In this document: positions 18,088-27,528 of the stretch, one piece after another
How the letters are laid out: the number at the start of each line of letters is the position of its first letter
Numbering within the stretch: the stretch's first letter is position 1
Assembly: GCA_029863605.1 (NCBI GenBank)
Contig: JAOTVB010000010.1
Location: forward strand, 1 to 64,000
DNA length: 64,000 nucleotides
Direction of reading: 5' to 3'
Source of the DNA: Myxococcales bacterium
GTDB lineage: Bacteria > Myxococcota_A > Polyangia > Polyangiales > Houyiibacteriaceae
The notes under the pieces: model-generated
What the model saw: only the letters and a program-made list of their open reading frames with translations
The model's database searches: none
Told to the model about the DNA's origin: nothing
Program-made: the position numbers and the translations under genes

Positions 18088-19590
18088 GTGCAGTGGCTCT
18101 TCAACCGCCAAGAGGCGCGTGATGTCGATCGTGCGGCCATCAAGGACCTGGGGATCGACAGCCTCGTGTTGATGGAAAACGCCGGGCGCGGCGCGACCGA
18201 TGCGATCCTCGACAGATTTGGGGACCGGCTGACGCGAATCGTGCTCGTTGGGGGCCCCGGGCAAAACGGCGGCGACGCTTGGGTGATCGCTCGCCGCCTG
18301 AGCCTGCTCGGACATGCGCCCTCGGCAGTGCTGATCGGGCAGGCATCGCTGCTGAAGGGCGACGCGAAAGTGAACTGGGAGCTACTGGGGAAACTGGCTG
18401 TCGACGCGACGGAGCTTTCGATCGACGAGGCTGGCAACCTCAGCGAGCTCTTGTCCGATGCGAGCCTCATCGTCGACGGACTCTTTGGGACCGGTCTCGA
18501 TCGACCGATCGAGGGTGGCTATGCCAAAGCGATCACCACGATCGACGCGGCCTCGGCGTCGGTCGTGTCGCTCGATCTGCCAAGCGGGCTTGATGCGGAC
18601 ACCGGCGGCATCCTCGGAGTCGCGCCGCATGCCGAGCTCACCGTGACCTTTGCAGGGCTGAAACGGGGGCTTCATCAGTACCCGGGCGTGGAATACGCGG
18701 GCGAGGTTCGCGTTGCGGACATCGGAATTCCGATCGCCAGCTCGGGCGGGGCAAGCGTTTGGGTTGCCGCCGACCTAGGCGCCTTGATCGCCCCGCGCGC
18801 AGGCGACGCACACAAGGGGACGAACGGACACCTGCTCGTCATCGGAGGTGCTCCGGGAAAGACGGGCGCTGCGGTGCTGGCGGGGCGCGCTGCGTTTCGA
18901 GCGGGTGCGGGCTTGGTCACGATCGGAGCAAGACCCGACGCGCGGAGCGCGCTCGAGCAAAAGGTGATCGAGGTGATGACCACCGAGCTTCCGGCGAATG
19001 CGAGCAAGGCCGAGGTCGAGGCGCTTTGTGAAGGCAAGCGAGCGGTCGTATTGGGGCCTGGGCTGGGCCTCGACGAGACAGCTAGAGCGTGGACGCACGC
19101 TTTCGTGCGCCATGCTCCGGTGGCCACCGTCATCGATGCCGACGCGATTACGAATGTGGCAGAGGAGGGTATCGAGGCGCTTCGCGGCGCCGCAGCCCCT
19201 CGGATTCTCACGCCGCACCCCGGTGAGGCTGGCCGGCTCTTGGGACAGTCCAGCGCCGAGGTGCAAGCCGATCGCTACGCTGCAGCCACGGCGATCGCGG
19301 AGCGTTCGGAGCAGGTGGTTATCCTGAAAGGTGCACGCAGCATCGTGGGCACCACGAACGAGCTTCGCGTCTGCGGCGAAGGGACACCAGCGCTTGGCGT
19401 TGCGGGCACCGGCGACGTGCTGAGCGGCGTGGTGGGAGCGCTCTCCATGACGCTTCAGCCAATCGATGCCGCAATCGCGGGTGCGCTCCTTCATGCGCTG
19501 GCGGGAGGCGAAGCCGCCATCGGAGACCGAGGTCTCATCGCGTCCGAGGTCGCCGATGCCGTGCCGGTCGTGCTCGAGCGATCGCGCTGA
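18088..19590 (+). CDS. nnr: Bifunctional NAD(P)H-hydrate epimerase/dehydratase
   Basis: 500 aa in two domains. The N-terminal YjeF_N epimerase (about 1-210) has VLVGGPGQNGGDAWVIARRL and VDGLFGTGLDRPIEG; the C-terminal ADP-dependent dehydratase (about 225-500) has HKGTNGHLLVIGG near its start and the ribokinase-like catalytic loop GVAGTGDVLSGVVGAL. Together they repair hydrated, inactive NADH and NADPH. The start is GTG 18088 directly before QWLFNRQEARDVDRAAI. No ribosome site is seen, but a -10-like CATAAT lies at 18076-18081, so the message may be nearly leaderless. Confidence 0.93.
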   Translation: MQWLFNRQEARDVDRAAIKDLGIDSLVLMENAGRGATDAILDRFGDRLTRIVLVGGPGQNGGDAWVIARRLSLLGHAPSAVLIGQASLLKGDAKVNWELLGKLAVDATELSIDEAGNLSELLSDASLIVDGLFGTGLDRPIEGGYAKAITTIDAASASVVSLDLPSGLDADTGGILGVAPHAELTVTFAGLKRGLHQYPGVEYAGEVRVADIGIPIASSGGASVWVAADLGALIAPRAGDAHKGTNGHLLVIGGAPGKTGAAVLAGRAAFRAGAGLVTIGARPDARSALEQKVIEVMTTELPANASKAEVEALCEGKRAVVLGPGLGLDETARAWTHAFVRHAPVATVIDADAITNVAEEGIEALRGAAAPRILTPHPGEAGRLLGQSSAEVQADRYAAATAIAERSEQVVILKGARSIVGTTNELRVCGEGTPALGVAGTGDVLSGVVGALSMTLQPIDAAIAGALLHALAGGEAAIGDRGLIASEVADAVPVVLERSR

Positions 19591-19604
19591 ATCGTGACGA
19601 CAGC

Positions 19605-19624
19605 TTGACACGACACTGTGTCAA
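19605..19624. promoter_or_regulatory. Inverted repeat, likely enhancer site for a sigma-54 activator
   Basis: TTGACAC (19605-19611) and GTGTCAA (19618-19624) are perfect inverted arms with a 6-base spacer. The centre is about 97 bases before the start point predicted from the sigma-54-type promoter at 19686-19701, the normal distance for an NtrC-type activator site. The alternative is an operator for the sigma gene or part of a terminator for nnr. Confidence 0.5.
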
Positions 19625-19685
19625 TCCGGGGACAAGCTGACGCCCCTTCACAGTTCTGAAGCCCAGAATGCTTGGTTTTTTGGGC

Positions 19686-19701
19686 TGGCATCGCCGTTGC
19701 A
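19686..19701 (+). promoter_or_regulatory. Sigma-54 (-24/-12) promoter of the ECF sigma gene
   Basis: TGGCATCGCCGTTGCA keeps the invariant GG (19687-19688) and GC (19699-19700) with the required 10 bases between, and has the preferred TGGCA and TTGCA blocks. The predicted start point is about 19712, 16 bases before ATG 19728, leaving room for the GGAG ribosome site. Confidence 0.65.
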
Positions 19702-19727
19702 AAGAGATCGGTGTGGAGACCGAACCG

Positions 19728-20246
19728 ATGCAAACCAAGCAACAGTACACCCAAGAAATCCTTCCCTGTGTGCCAGAGCTATCCCGGACCGCGCTGCGAT
19801 TGGCACGCGGCACCGACTTAGCGGACGACCTCGTTCAAGAGACCCTGACCCGCGCCTGGCAATCGCGCTCGAGCTTTCAGCCCGGCACCAACGCGCGAGC
19901 GTGGACTCACCGCATCCTTTTCAACACCTACATCAACCACTACCGAAAGAGAAAGCGGGAGCGCCAAGCTCTCGAAGAGATTCGTGGGCTCTCGAACAAA
20001 GGCGTTCGTCCGCCGCACGAAAGTTTTGGCGACGAGGTCGTCGCCGCGCTTCGTGCGCTACAGCCTGAGTTCCGAGAGGCGGTCGAGCTCGTCGACCTCG
20101 GGGACCTCTCTTACCAGGCCGCTGCGGCGCGTCTCGAGTGCCCGGTCGGAACCGTGATGTCGCGCCTTCACCGAGGCCGGAAGCGGCTCAGGAGCGCGCT
20201 GGAAGGCTACGCCGCCGAGCAGGGCATTCGGCGGTCGGCCGCCTAA
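19728..20246 (+). CDS. ECF-type RNA polymerase sigma factor
   Basis: 172 aa. Region 2: RTALRLARGTDLADDLVQETLTRAWQSRSSFQPG-NARAW, with HRILFNTYINHYRK. Region 4: LRALQPEFREAVELVDLGDLSYQAAAARLECPVGTVMSRLHRGRKRL. There is no region 1 or 3, so this is a group 4 (ECF) sigma factor. ATG 19728 has GTGGAG upstream and lies just after a sigma-54-type promoter, so the longer start at 19668 is unlikely. No anti-sigma gene is next to it. Sigma-54 control would place it downstream of an enhancer-binding protein. Confidence 0.9.
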   Translation: MQTKQQYTQEILPCVPELSRTALRLARGTDLADDLVQETLTRAWQSRSSFQPGTNARAWTHRILFNTYINHYRKRKRERQALEEIRGLSNKGVRPPHESFGDEVVAALRALQPEFREAVELVDLGDLSYQAAAARLECPVGTVMSRLHRGRKRLRSALEGYAAEQGIRRSAA

Positions 20247-20356
20247 GCCTAAGCCCCCAAAGAAAATACCCGACAAAACCGATGTGAAAACCATAGGATA
20301 TGAGCTAAGGCCCCGGGAGCCTTGACGAATCTCCCCAAAGTTACATATTGGCGGGC

Positions 20357-21523
20357 ATGGCCAAGACATACACGGACCTGCTTCAAGAGGTCAAGGCTGC
20401 CATCCGGCAGGTATCTCTCGAGGACCTGAAAGACCGGCTCGAAGCCGGCGAGGATCTGATCCTCGTCGACGTGCGCGAGAAAGACGAGTGGCGACAGGGG
20501 CACATCCCGGGTGCGGTACACATTCCTCGGGGCTTCCTAGAGATGCAGGTGGGGTCTCGACTCCCCGACAAGGACGCGAAGATCGTGACCATCTGCGCCG
20601 CTGGCATTCGCTCCGCGTTCGCCGCGAAGGTGCTCCAGGATCTCGGGTACACGCGTGTCGAGTCCGCGAACCCGGGCTTCAACCAATGGAAGGATCAGGG
20701 TTTCCCCACGACGCATCCGTTTGCCTTCACCGATGCGCAGCTCAGTCGTTACTCGCGACACCTGTTGTTGCCGGAGGTTGGCGAGGAAGGTCAGGCCAAG
20801 CTTCTGCAGGGGCGCGTTCTGTTGCTCGGAGCCGGTGGCCTCGGATCGCCTGCGGCGCTGTATCTCGCAGCGGCTGGTATCGGCACGATCGGCCTCGTCG
20901 ATGGCGATGTCGTCGACGAGTCGAACCTACAGCGTCAGGTCCTGCACGGCCTCGATCGGGTAGGGGAGTCGAAGGTCGAAAGTGGCATGCGGACGATCAA
21001 GAATCTGAATCCCGACGTCAACGTGATTCCGTTCAACGAGCGGCTCACCCGCCAGAACGTCGACCGCATTTTCGACCAAGATTGGGACGTCATCGTGGAC
21101 GGTCTCGACAACTTCGCGACGCGCTACTTGGTCAACGACGCGAGCGTCTGGAAGAACATCCCGGTCGTTCATGGCTCGATCTTTCGATTTGACGGTCAGG
21201 TGACCACTTTCTGGCCTCATCACGGCCCTTGCTACCGTTGTTTATACCCCGAGCCCCCGCCCCCGCACCTCGCTCCTTCCTGCGCCGAGGCGGGCGTGCT
21301 CGGTGTCCTTCCCGGCGCCATCGGGACGCTTCAGGCCACTGAGGCGGTGAAGATCATTCTGGAACGCGGCGATCCGCTCGTGGGTCGTCTGCTTCAATAC
21401 GACTCGCTTGGGATGACGTTCCGCACCTTCAAGCTCCGACGCAACAAGGACTGTCCGGTGTGCGGAGATCACCCGACCATCACCGAGTACATCGACTACG
21501 AGCACTTCTGCGCAGGCGGCTGA
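20357..21523 (+). CDS. Rhodanese-ThiF/MoeB fusion (sulfur-carrier adenylyltransferase)
   Basis: 388 aa. The N-terminal rhodanese (about 20-115) has its catalytic loop CAAGIR with Cys80. The E1-like domain (about 125-385) follows, with nucleotide-binding LLLGAGGLGSPAALYLA, VDGDVVDESNLQRQVL, and zinc cysteines in CYRCLYPEPPPP and CPVCG. It should adenylate the C-terminus of a ThiS/MoaD-like sulfur carrier and supply sulfur. In common MoeZ/MOCS3 proteins the rhodanese is at the C-terminus; here the order is reversed. No sulfur-carrier gene is beside it. A weak promoter (TTGACG 20322, CATATT 20344) lies just upstream. Confidence 0.9.
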   Translation: MAKTYTDLLQEVKAAIRQVSLEDLKDRLEAGEDLILVDVREKDEWRQGHIPGAVHIPRGFLEMQVGSRLPDKDAKIVTICAAGIRSAFAAKVLQDLGYTRVESANPGFNQWKDQGFPTTHPFAFTDAQLSRYSRHLLLPEVGEEGQAKLLQGRVLLLGAGGLGSPAALYLAAAGIGTIGLVDGDVVDESNLQRQVLHGLDRVGESKVESGMRTIKNLNPDVNVIPFNERLTRQNVDRIFDQDWDVIVDGLDNFATRYLVNDASVWKNIPVVHGSIFRFDGQVTTFWPHHGPCYRCLYPEPPPPHLAPSCAEAGVLGVLPGAIGTLQATEAVKIILERGDPLVGRLLQYDSLGMTFRTFKLRRNKDCPVCGDHPTITEYIDYEHFCAGG

Positions 21524-21538
21524 GCCACGCTGGCACTG

Positions 21539-22366
21539 CTACGGCGACCGGAAGATGACCGTGCCGACGTCCGGCCCCAATAGCGGGATCGGGAACACGC
21601 CGTACACCTGAAGCTCCCCTTGCAGGCGCACCTGGTCGGTATAGCCCGTCGGCGAGGCGGCCAGAACCCTGGTGCGTTGCTCGGCGCTGGGGACCAGCTC
21701 GTCGACCTGGGGAGGCGTGTCCCAGTGGAACAGGCGGTCACCCTTGTAGAGATAGACCCAGACCGGATCGCCCACCTCCTGCTCGACGCGAAGCTGACGG
21801 CTGAGGCGCTGAGCCAGCCGTGATAAAGGGATTCCGGCCAGCACGATCCCAACTACGCGGCTGCCCTCGACGGCGGGGGCTGCGAAGAGAATCGACCACG
21901 ACGAGGGCGCGTTGGGGTCCTCGGCGAAGAATTCGCCCAGACCGGTGGCGTTGCCGCCCTCGAGCGCCTGCCGCACGACTTCGAAGCGACTCTTGTAGTC
22001 CTGTCCCTTCATCCGATCGGGGCTTCGGTCCCGGGCTACCACCACTCCGTCGACGTCGAGGGCCGCAAGAAACGACATCGGTGATGCGACGAATTCATCA
22101 ATACCTTTCTTTGGTTGCTGAAGAATTCTCAACGCCGCCCGCATTTGCGACTCGCGCTTGGCGGGGTCGGAGACGGCGAATCCCGGCCTCAGCTTCTCCG
22201 CGGCCTCGGCGACCCCGGCCTGGTGGTTCTCGAGGTCTTGCTCGATGAGCTCTTCGACCCGAGCGAGGTCGACGGTACGGACCCTCTCCACCGTTCGGTC
22301 GACCGCAGCGTCATCGTCACAGCCGGCAAGCGCAAGCACCGCCGCCCCGATCAGGCCCCATCGCAT
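21539..22366 (-). CDS. Lipoprotein with cache-like sensor domain
   Basis: 275 aa. Lipoprotein signal MRWGLIGAAVLALAGCDDD, then a helical region (VDRTVERVRTVDLARVEELIEQDL) and a PAS/cache-like fold with ALDVDGVVVARDRSPDRMKGQDY, SWSILFAAPAVEG--VVGIVLAGIPLSRL. The fold is that of extracytoplasmic ligand-binding domains of chemoreceptors and histidine kinases, but here no transmembrane or signalling module follows. It lies 71 bases downstream of the MscS channel gene and may share its transcript. The ligand is unknown. Confidence 0.65.
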   Translation of the reverse strand: MRWGLIGAAVLALAGCDDDAAVDRTVERVRTVDLARVEELIEQDLENHQAGVAEAAEKLRPGFAVSDPAKRESQMRAALRILQQPKKGIDEFVASPMSFLAALDVDGVVVARDRSPDRMKGQDYKSRFEVVRQALEGGNATGLGEFFAEDPNAPSSWSILFAAPAVEGSRVVGIVLAGIPLSRLAQRLSRQLRVEQEVGDPVWVYLYKGDRLFHWDTPPQVDELVPSAEQRTRVLAASPTGYTDQVRLQGELQVYGVFPIPLLGPDVGTVIFRSP

Positions 22367-22437
22367 GGAGTCAGTCTATCGGGCGGTGGAGGCGATGTCA
22401 GGAAGAGGGAGGGGGCGGCGCCTCCGCAGCGCCAGCC

Positions 22438-24432
22438 TCAGGTGTGCCGGTCGGTTTTCTCATGCATGATTATCCGGTGCGGCACCGAGATTTGGATGCC
22501 TAGCTCGTTGAACCGCTTGCTGATCCTTCGCAGCATCTCGCGGCGCACCGCGAACACCTGGTCGGGCAGAGTCTTTATCATGAACTTGATGATGACCCCG
22601 TGGTCGGTGAAGTTGTCGACGCCTAACATCTCGGGTTCGCCGCTAACGAGGGGTTTCCAGTCCGGGTCGGCCATGAGCCCGGTCGCGACCTCGAGCAGGG
22701 CGCCGATCACTCGGTCCACGTCTTCGCCGAATCGCACGGGGATCTCGAAGACCGGGCGCCCCCAGCCGTATGTCTGATTGGTGACGCTCTTGATATTGCC
22801 ATTTGGAATGAAATGAACCCGCCCTCCGAGGTCGCGAAGGACGGTAACGCGCATGTTCACAGACTCTACGGTCCCAGTGATGCCCTCGATCGTCACCAAG
22901 TCCCCGAGCTGATATTGGTCTTCGAGCAGGATCAAAAAGCCCGAGAAGTAGTCCCGCATCAGGTCTTGTGCGCCGAAGGCGATGGCCACGCCGAAAATCG
23001 CGGCACCGCCAAGCACCGTTCGGATGTCCAATCCCCCTTCCTGCAGGACCAACAGCACGCCAATGAGCACGATCAAGACGCGCGCCACGCTCCGGAAGCT
23101 GTAGGCGAGGGTATCCGCCCGGCCGGTCCCTACGGTGCGAGCGCCGCGTCGGCGTCGAATGAACACACGCGCGATGCCACGTGCGCTCACCTGCAGGAGG
23201 ACCAGCAAGAGCGCGATCATCGCTATCACGAGCAAGATCCGTGGGCCTCGTTGGATCATCCAATGCGAGATATTCTGCGGGTGCACCGGGCTTTCGAGCC
23301 AGACGAGGCTGCGGCGGGCCTTCTCGAGCTCTTCGCGTTTCTCGTCGGCGACGGAGTTGACGCGAAGCCCCTCCTCCTCGACGAAGTCGAGCCGTTCGCG
23401 GAGGGATGCTCGGTACTCGGCGCGAACCTCCGTGGCCCTCTTCGCCTCCTCGATGAGGCCGCCGAGACCGTCGATCGCGCGGGCGTTCCGCTTGGCGCGT
23501 TCGTCGTCGCCCGCGTTGGTCGCTGCTTCGAAACGCTTTTGCCAAATCTCGAGGGCGTTCTCGAGATTCTCGATCTCATCCTGCTCGGTCTTGGCAAGAC
23601 CATCCTCGAACTCGAGCTGGGTCTCGAGCGCACGTCTTCGCTCGACGTGATTTTCCACTTCGAAGCGTGCCCGCTCGAGCTCTTGCTCCTTCTCCACCAC
23701 GACTTTGTGTGCCCGCAGTTGCGCCGCGGTCGCGGCTGACGGTCCTTCTTTGACCGATTTCGGTGCCGCTGCCCGAGGGATCCCGGGTGGCAAGAGTGGC
23801 GACGTAGGCGCCTCTCGGGTCTTTTCATCAAGGGCGGGGAGTGCCGGTTCAACCGCTTGAGTGCGTCGGGTGATCGGGGCGTCCCCAGTCAACTCGGCGA
23901 GTGAACGCTTTTCGGTCTCGATCTTGGCAGAGAGCGCCTCGATTTGGTCTTTGGTCCTCTTCTCCGCAGTGAGCGCGAGGTCGGTCTGTCTGTTGAAGAG
24001 ATCATAGTCTTGTTGAAGCTCTTTGATTCGTAACTTGAGCTCCTTGGTCTCGTCGGGATCACCGTCCTCACCAAGCCGCTCGAGTGCCTCCTTCTTTTCG
24101 TTGAGCTTCGCTGCGACCTCGGTCATTCCTTTTGCGAGGTCTTCGAACCAATTCAAGCGCGACCGGAGCTCGATGCGCAGACCGCGAAGCTTCTCCGCGT
24201 CGAGCTCGATGCCGCGACGTATCCGGATGATTCGCTCGGCGTCGGAAGCGCCTTTACGGGACTCGTTCATCGAACTGTCAGTGTCAGTACCCGCGTCAGT
24301 GGCGGCGCCCGCGTCGGTATTGGGGCTCGGCACGTCTTGCGCAGTTGCCGGGCAGGGCGAGACCAGGCTGCCGGCGAGAGCCGCCGAGAGCGCGCCAAGG
24401 AGGGTCCACTCGAGGCGTAGGTTCATCATCAT
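22438..24432 (-). CDS. MscS-family mechanosensitive channel with long periplasmic coiled coil
   Basis: 664 aa. A signal peptide (up to about residue 32) is followed by a long coiled-coil region (about 60-390), four or so membrane helices, and the MscS pore and beta domain: DIRTVLGGAAIFGVAIAFGAQ, LILLEDQYQLGDLVTIEG, NMRVTVLRDLGGRVHFIPNG. It resembles the large MscK/YbiO-type channels that release solutes on osmotic downshock. Three ATGs stand together at 24426-24432; I use the first. It lies 13 bases after the aat stop and probably belongs to that transcript. Confidence 0.85.
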   Translation of the reverse strand: MMMNLRLEWTLLGALSAALAGSLVSPCPATAQDVPSPNTDAGAATDAGTDTDSSMNESRKGASDAERIIRIRRGIELDAEKLRGLRIELRSRLNWFEDLAKGMTEVAAKLNEKKEALERLGEDGDPDETKELKLRIKELQQDYDLFNRQTDLALTAEKRTKDQIEALSAKIETEKRSLAELTGDAPITRRTQAVEPALPALDEKTREAPTSPLLPPGIPRAAAPKSVKEGPSAATAAQLRAHKVVVEKEQELERARFEVENHVERRRALETQLEFEDGLAKTEQDEIENLENALEIWQKRFEAATNAGDDERAKRNARAIDGLGGLIEEAKRATEVRAEYRASLRERLDFVEEEGLRVNSVADEKREELEKARRSLVWLESPVHPQNISHWMIQRGPRILLVIAMIALLLVLLQVSARGIARVFIRRRRGARTVGTGRADTLAYSFRSVARVLIVLIGVLLVLQEGGLDIRTVLGGAAIFGVAIAFGAQDLMRDYFSGFLILLEDQYQLGDLVTIEGITGTVESVNMRVTVLRDLGGRVHFIPNGNIKSVTNQTYGWGRPVFEIPVRFGEDVDRVIGALLEVATGLMADPDWKPLVSGEPEMLGVDNFTDHGVIIKFMIKTLPDQVFAVRREMLRRISKRFNELGIQISVPHRIIMHEKTDRHT

Positions 24433-24445
24433 CCAGCGCACAGCG

Positions 24446-25171
24446 TCACATTTCCGGTCGCAGCTCTGCAAGAGCTTCTTGGGGAGTTAGGCCGAGCCGC
24501 CATGGGCCGAGGATGCCGGCCTCGCTCGTCGCGCGCCGCCATTGAGACAGGAATCGGTCGCGCGGCCACATCGTTGCGCCGAATCGTGCGAGATGCTCGG
24601 TGTACACCTGGCAGTCGACGGTCGTGAACCCCCACATCGCGAGGTGGCCAAGGAGCGTCGTGAACGCAATCTTGGAGGCATCCGGCTCGGACGCGAACAT
24701 CGACTCACCTGCGAACGTGCGCCCGAGCGACACGCCGTAAAGACCGCCGACGAGCTTGTCATCCTTCCACGCCTCGATGCTGTGGGCGTATCCGAGCTCG
24801 TGCAGCCCGAGATATCCTTCCCGGAGTTCGTTCGTGATCCAGGTGCCCTGCTGGTAGGGCCGCGGCGCTTGCGCACAAGCCGCGATCACCTCTTCGAATG
24901 CGGTGTCGGCCGTCACGCGTAGTTGCCCCCGGCGAATCGCTTTGCGCAAAGAACGCGAGACGTGTGCCTCGGCCGGTACCAACGCGAAACGAGGGTCGGG
25001 CGAAAACCAGAGCAGCGGGTACCCCTTTGCAGGCCAGGGAAAGATCCCGTTTTGATATGCGATGAGCAGACGTTCCGGCGAAACGTCGCCTCCCACGGCG
25101 ACGATGCCTTCTTCGTTGGCTTCTTCAGGTGCGGGAAACGCCAGCTCTTTGCCGAGGAGGTACACAGGCAT
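24446..25171 (-). CDS. aat: Leucyl/phenylalanyl-tRNA--protein transferase
   Basis: 241 aa. Family sequence is clear: MPVYLLGKELAFPAPEEA, GIVAVGGDVSPERLLIAYQNGIFPWP, LLWFSPDPRFALVPAEAHVSRSL, WITNELREGYLGLHELGYAHSIEAW, GGLYGVSLGRTFAGESMF, HLARFGATMWPRDRFL. It adds Leu or Phe to proteins with an N-terminal Arg or Lys, making them ClpS targets. ATG 25171 is the typical family start; the frame extends upstream without conservation. It follows clpA by 72 bases, so substrate marking and degradation genes are together. Confidence 0.95.
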   Translation of the reverse strand: MPVYLLGKELAFPAPEEANEEGIVAVGGDVSPERLLIAYQNGIFPWPAKGYPLLWFSPDPRFALVPAEAHVSRSLRKAIRRGQLRVTADTAFEEVIAACAQAPRPYQQGTWITNELREGYLGLHELGYAHSIEAWKDDKLVGGLYGVSLGRTFAGESMFASEPDASKIAFTTLLGHLAMWGFTTVDCQVYTEHLARFGATMWPRDRFLSQWRRATSEAGILGPWRLGLTPQEALAELRPEM

Positions 25172-25243
25172 ACCGGATCGCCGTAGGCTAGCGCAAACCG
25201 AGCGCTCCATGGTTGCTCTCGGGTCCGTCAGGCCTACGGCCCG

Positions 25244-27526
25244 TCAGTCTGCTTCGCCGTAGGTGAGGACGAGGTCGTCATCTTGGACGTCGACGACCGC
25301 CGTGCCACCCTCGCTCAGGCTGCCGAACACCATGGCCTGCGACAGGGGCTTTTTGACCTTCTGCTCGACCAAACGAGCCATCGGTCGTGCACCCATCTGC
25401 GGGTCGTACCCATGATCGGCGAGCCATTCTCTCGCGGCGTCGCTGAGCTGGAGCTGCACCTGCTTTTCGACGAGCATGTCGCGCAGCAGATCCACCTCTT
25501 TGTCGACCACCTTGCGGATGACCTCTCGGCGAAGGCCGCTGAAATAGACCACCGCATCGAGGCGGTTGCGGAACTCCGGCGTGAAGATGCGCTCGATCGC
25601 CTGCTTGGTGCGACCCGACGCGAAGTCCTTCGGCTCGTCTCCCGAAGCGAACCCGACGACCTTTTCGGTTGCCTCGAAGGCGCCTGCATTCGTCGTCATA
25701 ACGAGAACGATGTTTCGGAAATCCGCCTCACGCCCATTGTTGTCGGTGAGCTTGGCGTGATCCATCACCTGTAGGAGGATGTTGAACAGCTCGCTGTGAG
25801 CCTTCTCGATCTCGTCGAGAATCAGGACCGCGTGGGGGTGTTTGCGTACGGCATCGGTTAAGAGGCCGCCCTGATCAAACCCGACATACCCTGGAGGCGC
25901 GCCGATCAACCGAGAGATAGAGTGCCGCTCGCTGTACTCGCTCATGTCGAAGCGAAGTAGCTCGACCCCCATGACGCGTGCCAGCTGTCGCGCAAGCTCG
26001 GTCTTGCCGACGCCTGTCGGTCCCGCGAACAAGAAGGAGCCGATCGGTTTTTGGTCGGCCCGAAGCCCTGCACGGGCGAGTGTGATCGCGCTCACCACCT
26101 TTTCGATCGCCTCGTCTTGGCCGAAGATCACCTTGTGAAGCTCCGGGCCGAGTTCCTTGAGCTGGTCACGCTCCTTCGCACTCACCGACTCGACCGGCAC
26201 GCGCGCCATCTTGCTGACGACTTGTTCGATCTCGACGATGGTGATTCGGTGCGTGCGTTGGTCCGTCGGACGCATCCTTTCGAGCGAGCCGGCCTCGTCG
26301 ATGACGTCGATCGCTTTGTCCGGCAGGTGACGCTCGACGATGTGCTTGTCGGCCAGCGTTGCGGCGGCCTCGAGCGCGTCGTCGTCGTATTTCACGTCGT
26401 GGTGCTCTTCGTAGTACTGCCGAAGGCCCTTGAGGATTTCGATCGTGTCTTCGAGGCTCGGCTCGGCGATTTCGATCTTTTGGAAGCGCCGTGCGAGCGC
26501 TCGGTCGCGGTCTAGGTGCTTGAAGTCGGCATAGGTGGTCGACCCGAGGCAGCGAAGCTTACCCGATGCTAGCGCCGGCTTGAGGATGTTTGAGGCGTCC
26601 ATCGAGCTTCCGGTCGTTGCTCCCGCACCGACGATGGTGTGGATCTCGTCGATGAACAGGATCGCGTTGTCGAGCTCTTGAAGGCGCTTCATGACGGCCT
26701 TGAGGCGCTCCTCGAACTGGCCGCGGAACTTGGTCCCTGCGAGCAAGGCGCCCATGTCGAGAGAGAAGATTTGGGCGTCCTCGAGGACCTCGGGGACGTT
26801 GCCCTCATGGACCTGCCTTGCGAGCCCCTCCGCGATGGCCGTTTTGCCGACGCCCGCCTCCCCAACGTAGATCGGGTTGTTCTTGCGGCGTCGACAGAGG
26901 ACCTGAATCGTGCGGTCGAGCTCGGCCCCGCGCCCGATCAGGGGGTCGATGCGCCCCTCGGCCGCTTCGGCCACGAGATCGGTGGCAAACATCTCGAGCG
27001 GGTCGCGACCCGCAGCCGGATCCCCGTCATCGTCATCGAAATCGGTGTCTGTGTATCCGTCCGGCGCCTCCCCTGGCACGATGTCTGTGCCGACCCCATG
27101 CGCGATGTACCGCTTGAGGTCGAGCGAGCTCACGCCCTCTTCTTGGAGCAGGAACGCTGCGTACGACTCGTCCTCCTTGAGCAGCTGGACCAGGACGTTA
27201 CCGCCATCGATCGTTTTCATCTCCGACGAAATGGCATGAATGGCGGCACGCTGGAGGACCCTTTCGACCGCGAGCGTCTGCCGGGGCTCGACGGTGACGT
27301 TTTCGGGGACGCGCGACAGCCGCTCTTGCACGAAATCCTCGAGCCGCTTTCGGAGGCGTCGAACATCGGCGCCGCACGCGCGGAGCGCCTTGGCCGCCTT
27401 GGGGTCTTCGGTGAGCGCCAAAAGGAGGTGCTCGAGCGTGACGTACTCGTGCCGCATCAGCCCCGCGCGGTCGAATGCCTTGTGCAGGGTCTCTTGAAGC
27501 TCTTTTGCGATAACCGGGCCAGCCAT
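25244..27526 (-). CDS. clpA: ATP-dependent Clp protease ATP-binding subunit ClpA
   Basis: 760 aa, the usual ClpA length. The N-domain (about 1-150) has [30 protein letters not shown]. The first AAA module has [17 protein letters not shown] and [13 protein letters not shown], the second [17 protein letters not shown] and [32 protein letters not shown]. It lacks the long middle coiled coil of ClpB. It unfolds proteins for ClpP; clpP itself is not in this window. It starts 2 bases after the clpS stop, so the two are translationally linked. Confidence 0.95.
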   Translation of the reverse strand: MAGPVIAKELQETLHKAFDRAGLMRHEYVTLEHLLLALTEDPKAAKALRACGADVRRLRKRLEDFVQERLSRVPENVTVEPRQTLAVERVLQRAAIHAISSEMKTIDGGNVLVQLLKEDESYAAFLLQEEGVSSLDLKRYIAHGVGTDIVPGEAPDGYTDTDFDDDDGDPAAGRDPLEMFATDLVAEAAEGRIDPLIGRGAELDRTIQVLCRRRKNNPIYVGEAGVGKTAIAEGLARQVHEGNVPEVLEDAQIFSLDMGALLAGTKFRGQFEERLKAVMKRLQELDNAILFIDEIHTIVGAGATTGSSMDASNILKPALASGKLRCLGSTTYADFKHLDRDRALARRFQKIEIAEPSLEDTIEILKGLRQYYEEHHDVKYDDDALEAAATLADKHIVERHLPDKAIDVIDEAGSLERMRPTDQRTHRITIVEIEQVVSKMARVPVESVSAKERDQLKELGPELHKVIFGQDEAIEKVVSAITLARAGLRADQKPIGSFLFAGPTGVGKTELARQLARVMGVELLRFDMSEYSERHSISRLIGAPPGYVGFDQGGLLTDAVRKHPHAVLILDEIEKAHSELFNILLQVMDHAKLTDNNGREADFRNIVLVMTTNAGAFEATEKVVGFASGDEPKDFASGRTKQAIERIFTPEFRNRLDAVVYFSGLRREVIRKVVDKEVDLLRDMLVEKQVQLQLSDAAREWLADHGYDPQMGARPMARLVEQKVKKPLSQAMVFGSLSEGGTAVVDVQDDDLVLTYGEAD

Positions 27527-27528
27527 GT

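Noticed and set aside
21531-21546. TGGCACTGCTACGGCG as a sigma-54 promoter
   Set aside because: The spacing fits but TTGC is absent and no plus-strand gene follows; it lies at the end of the convergent pair.
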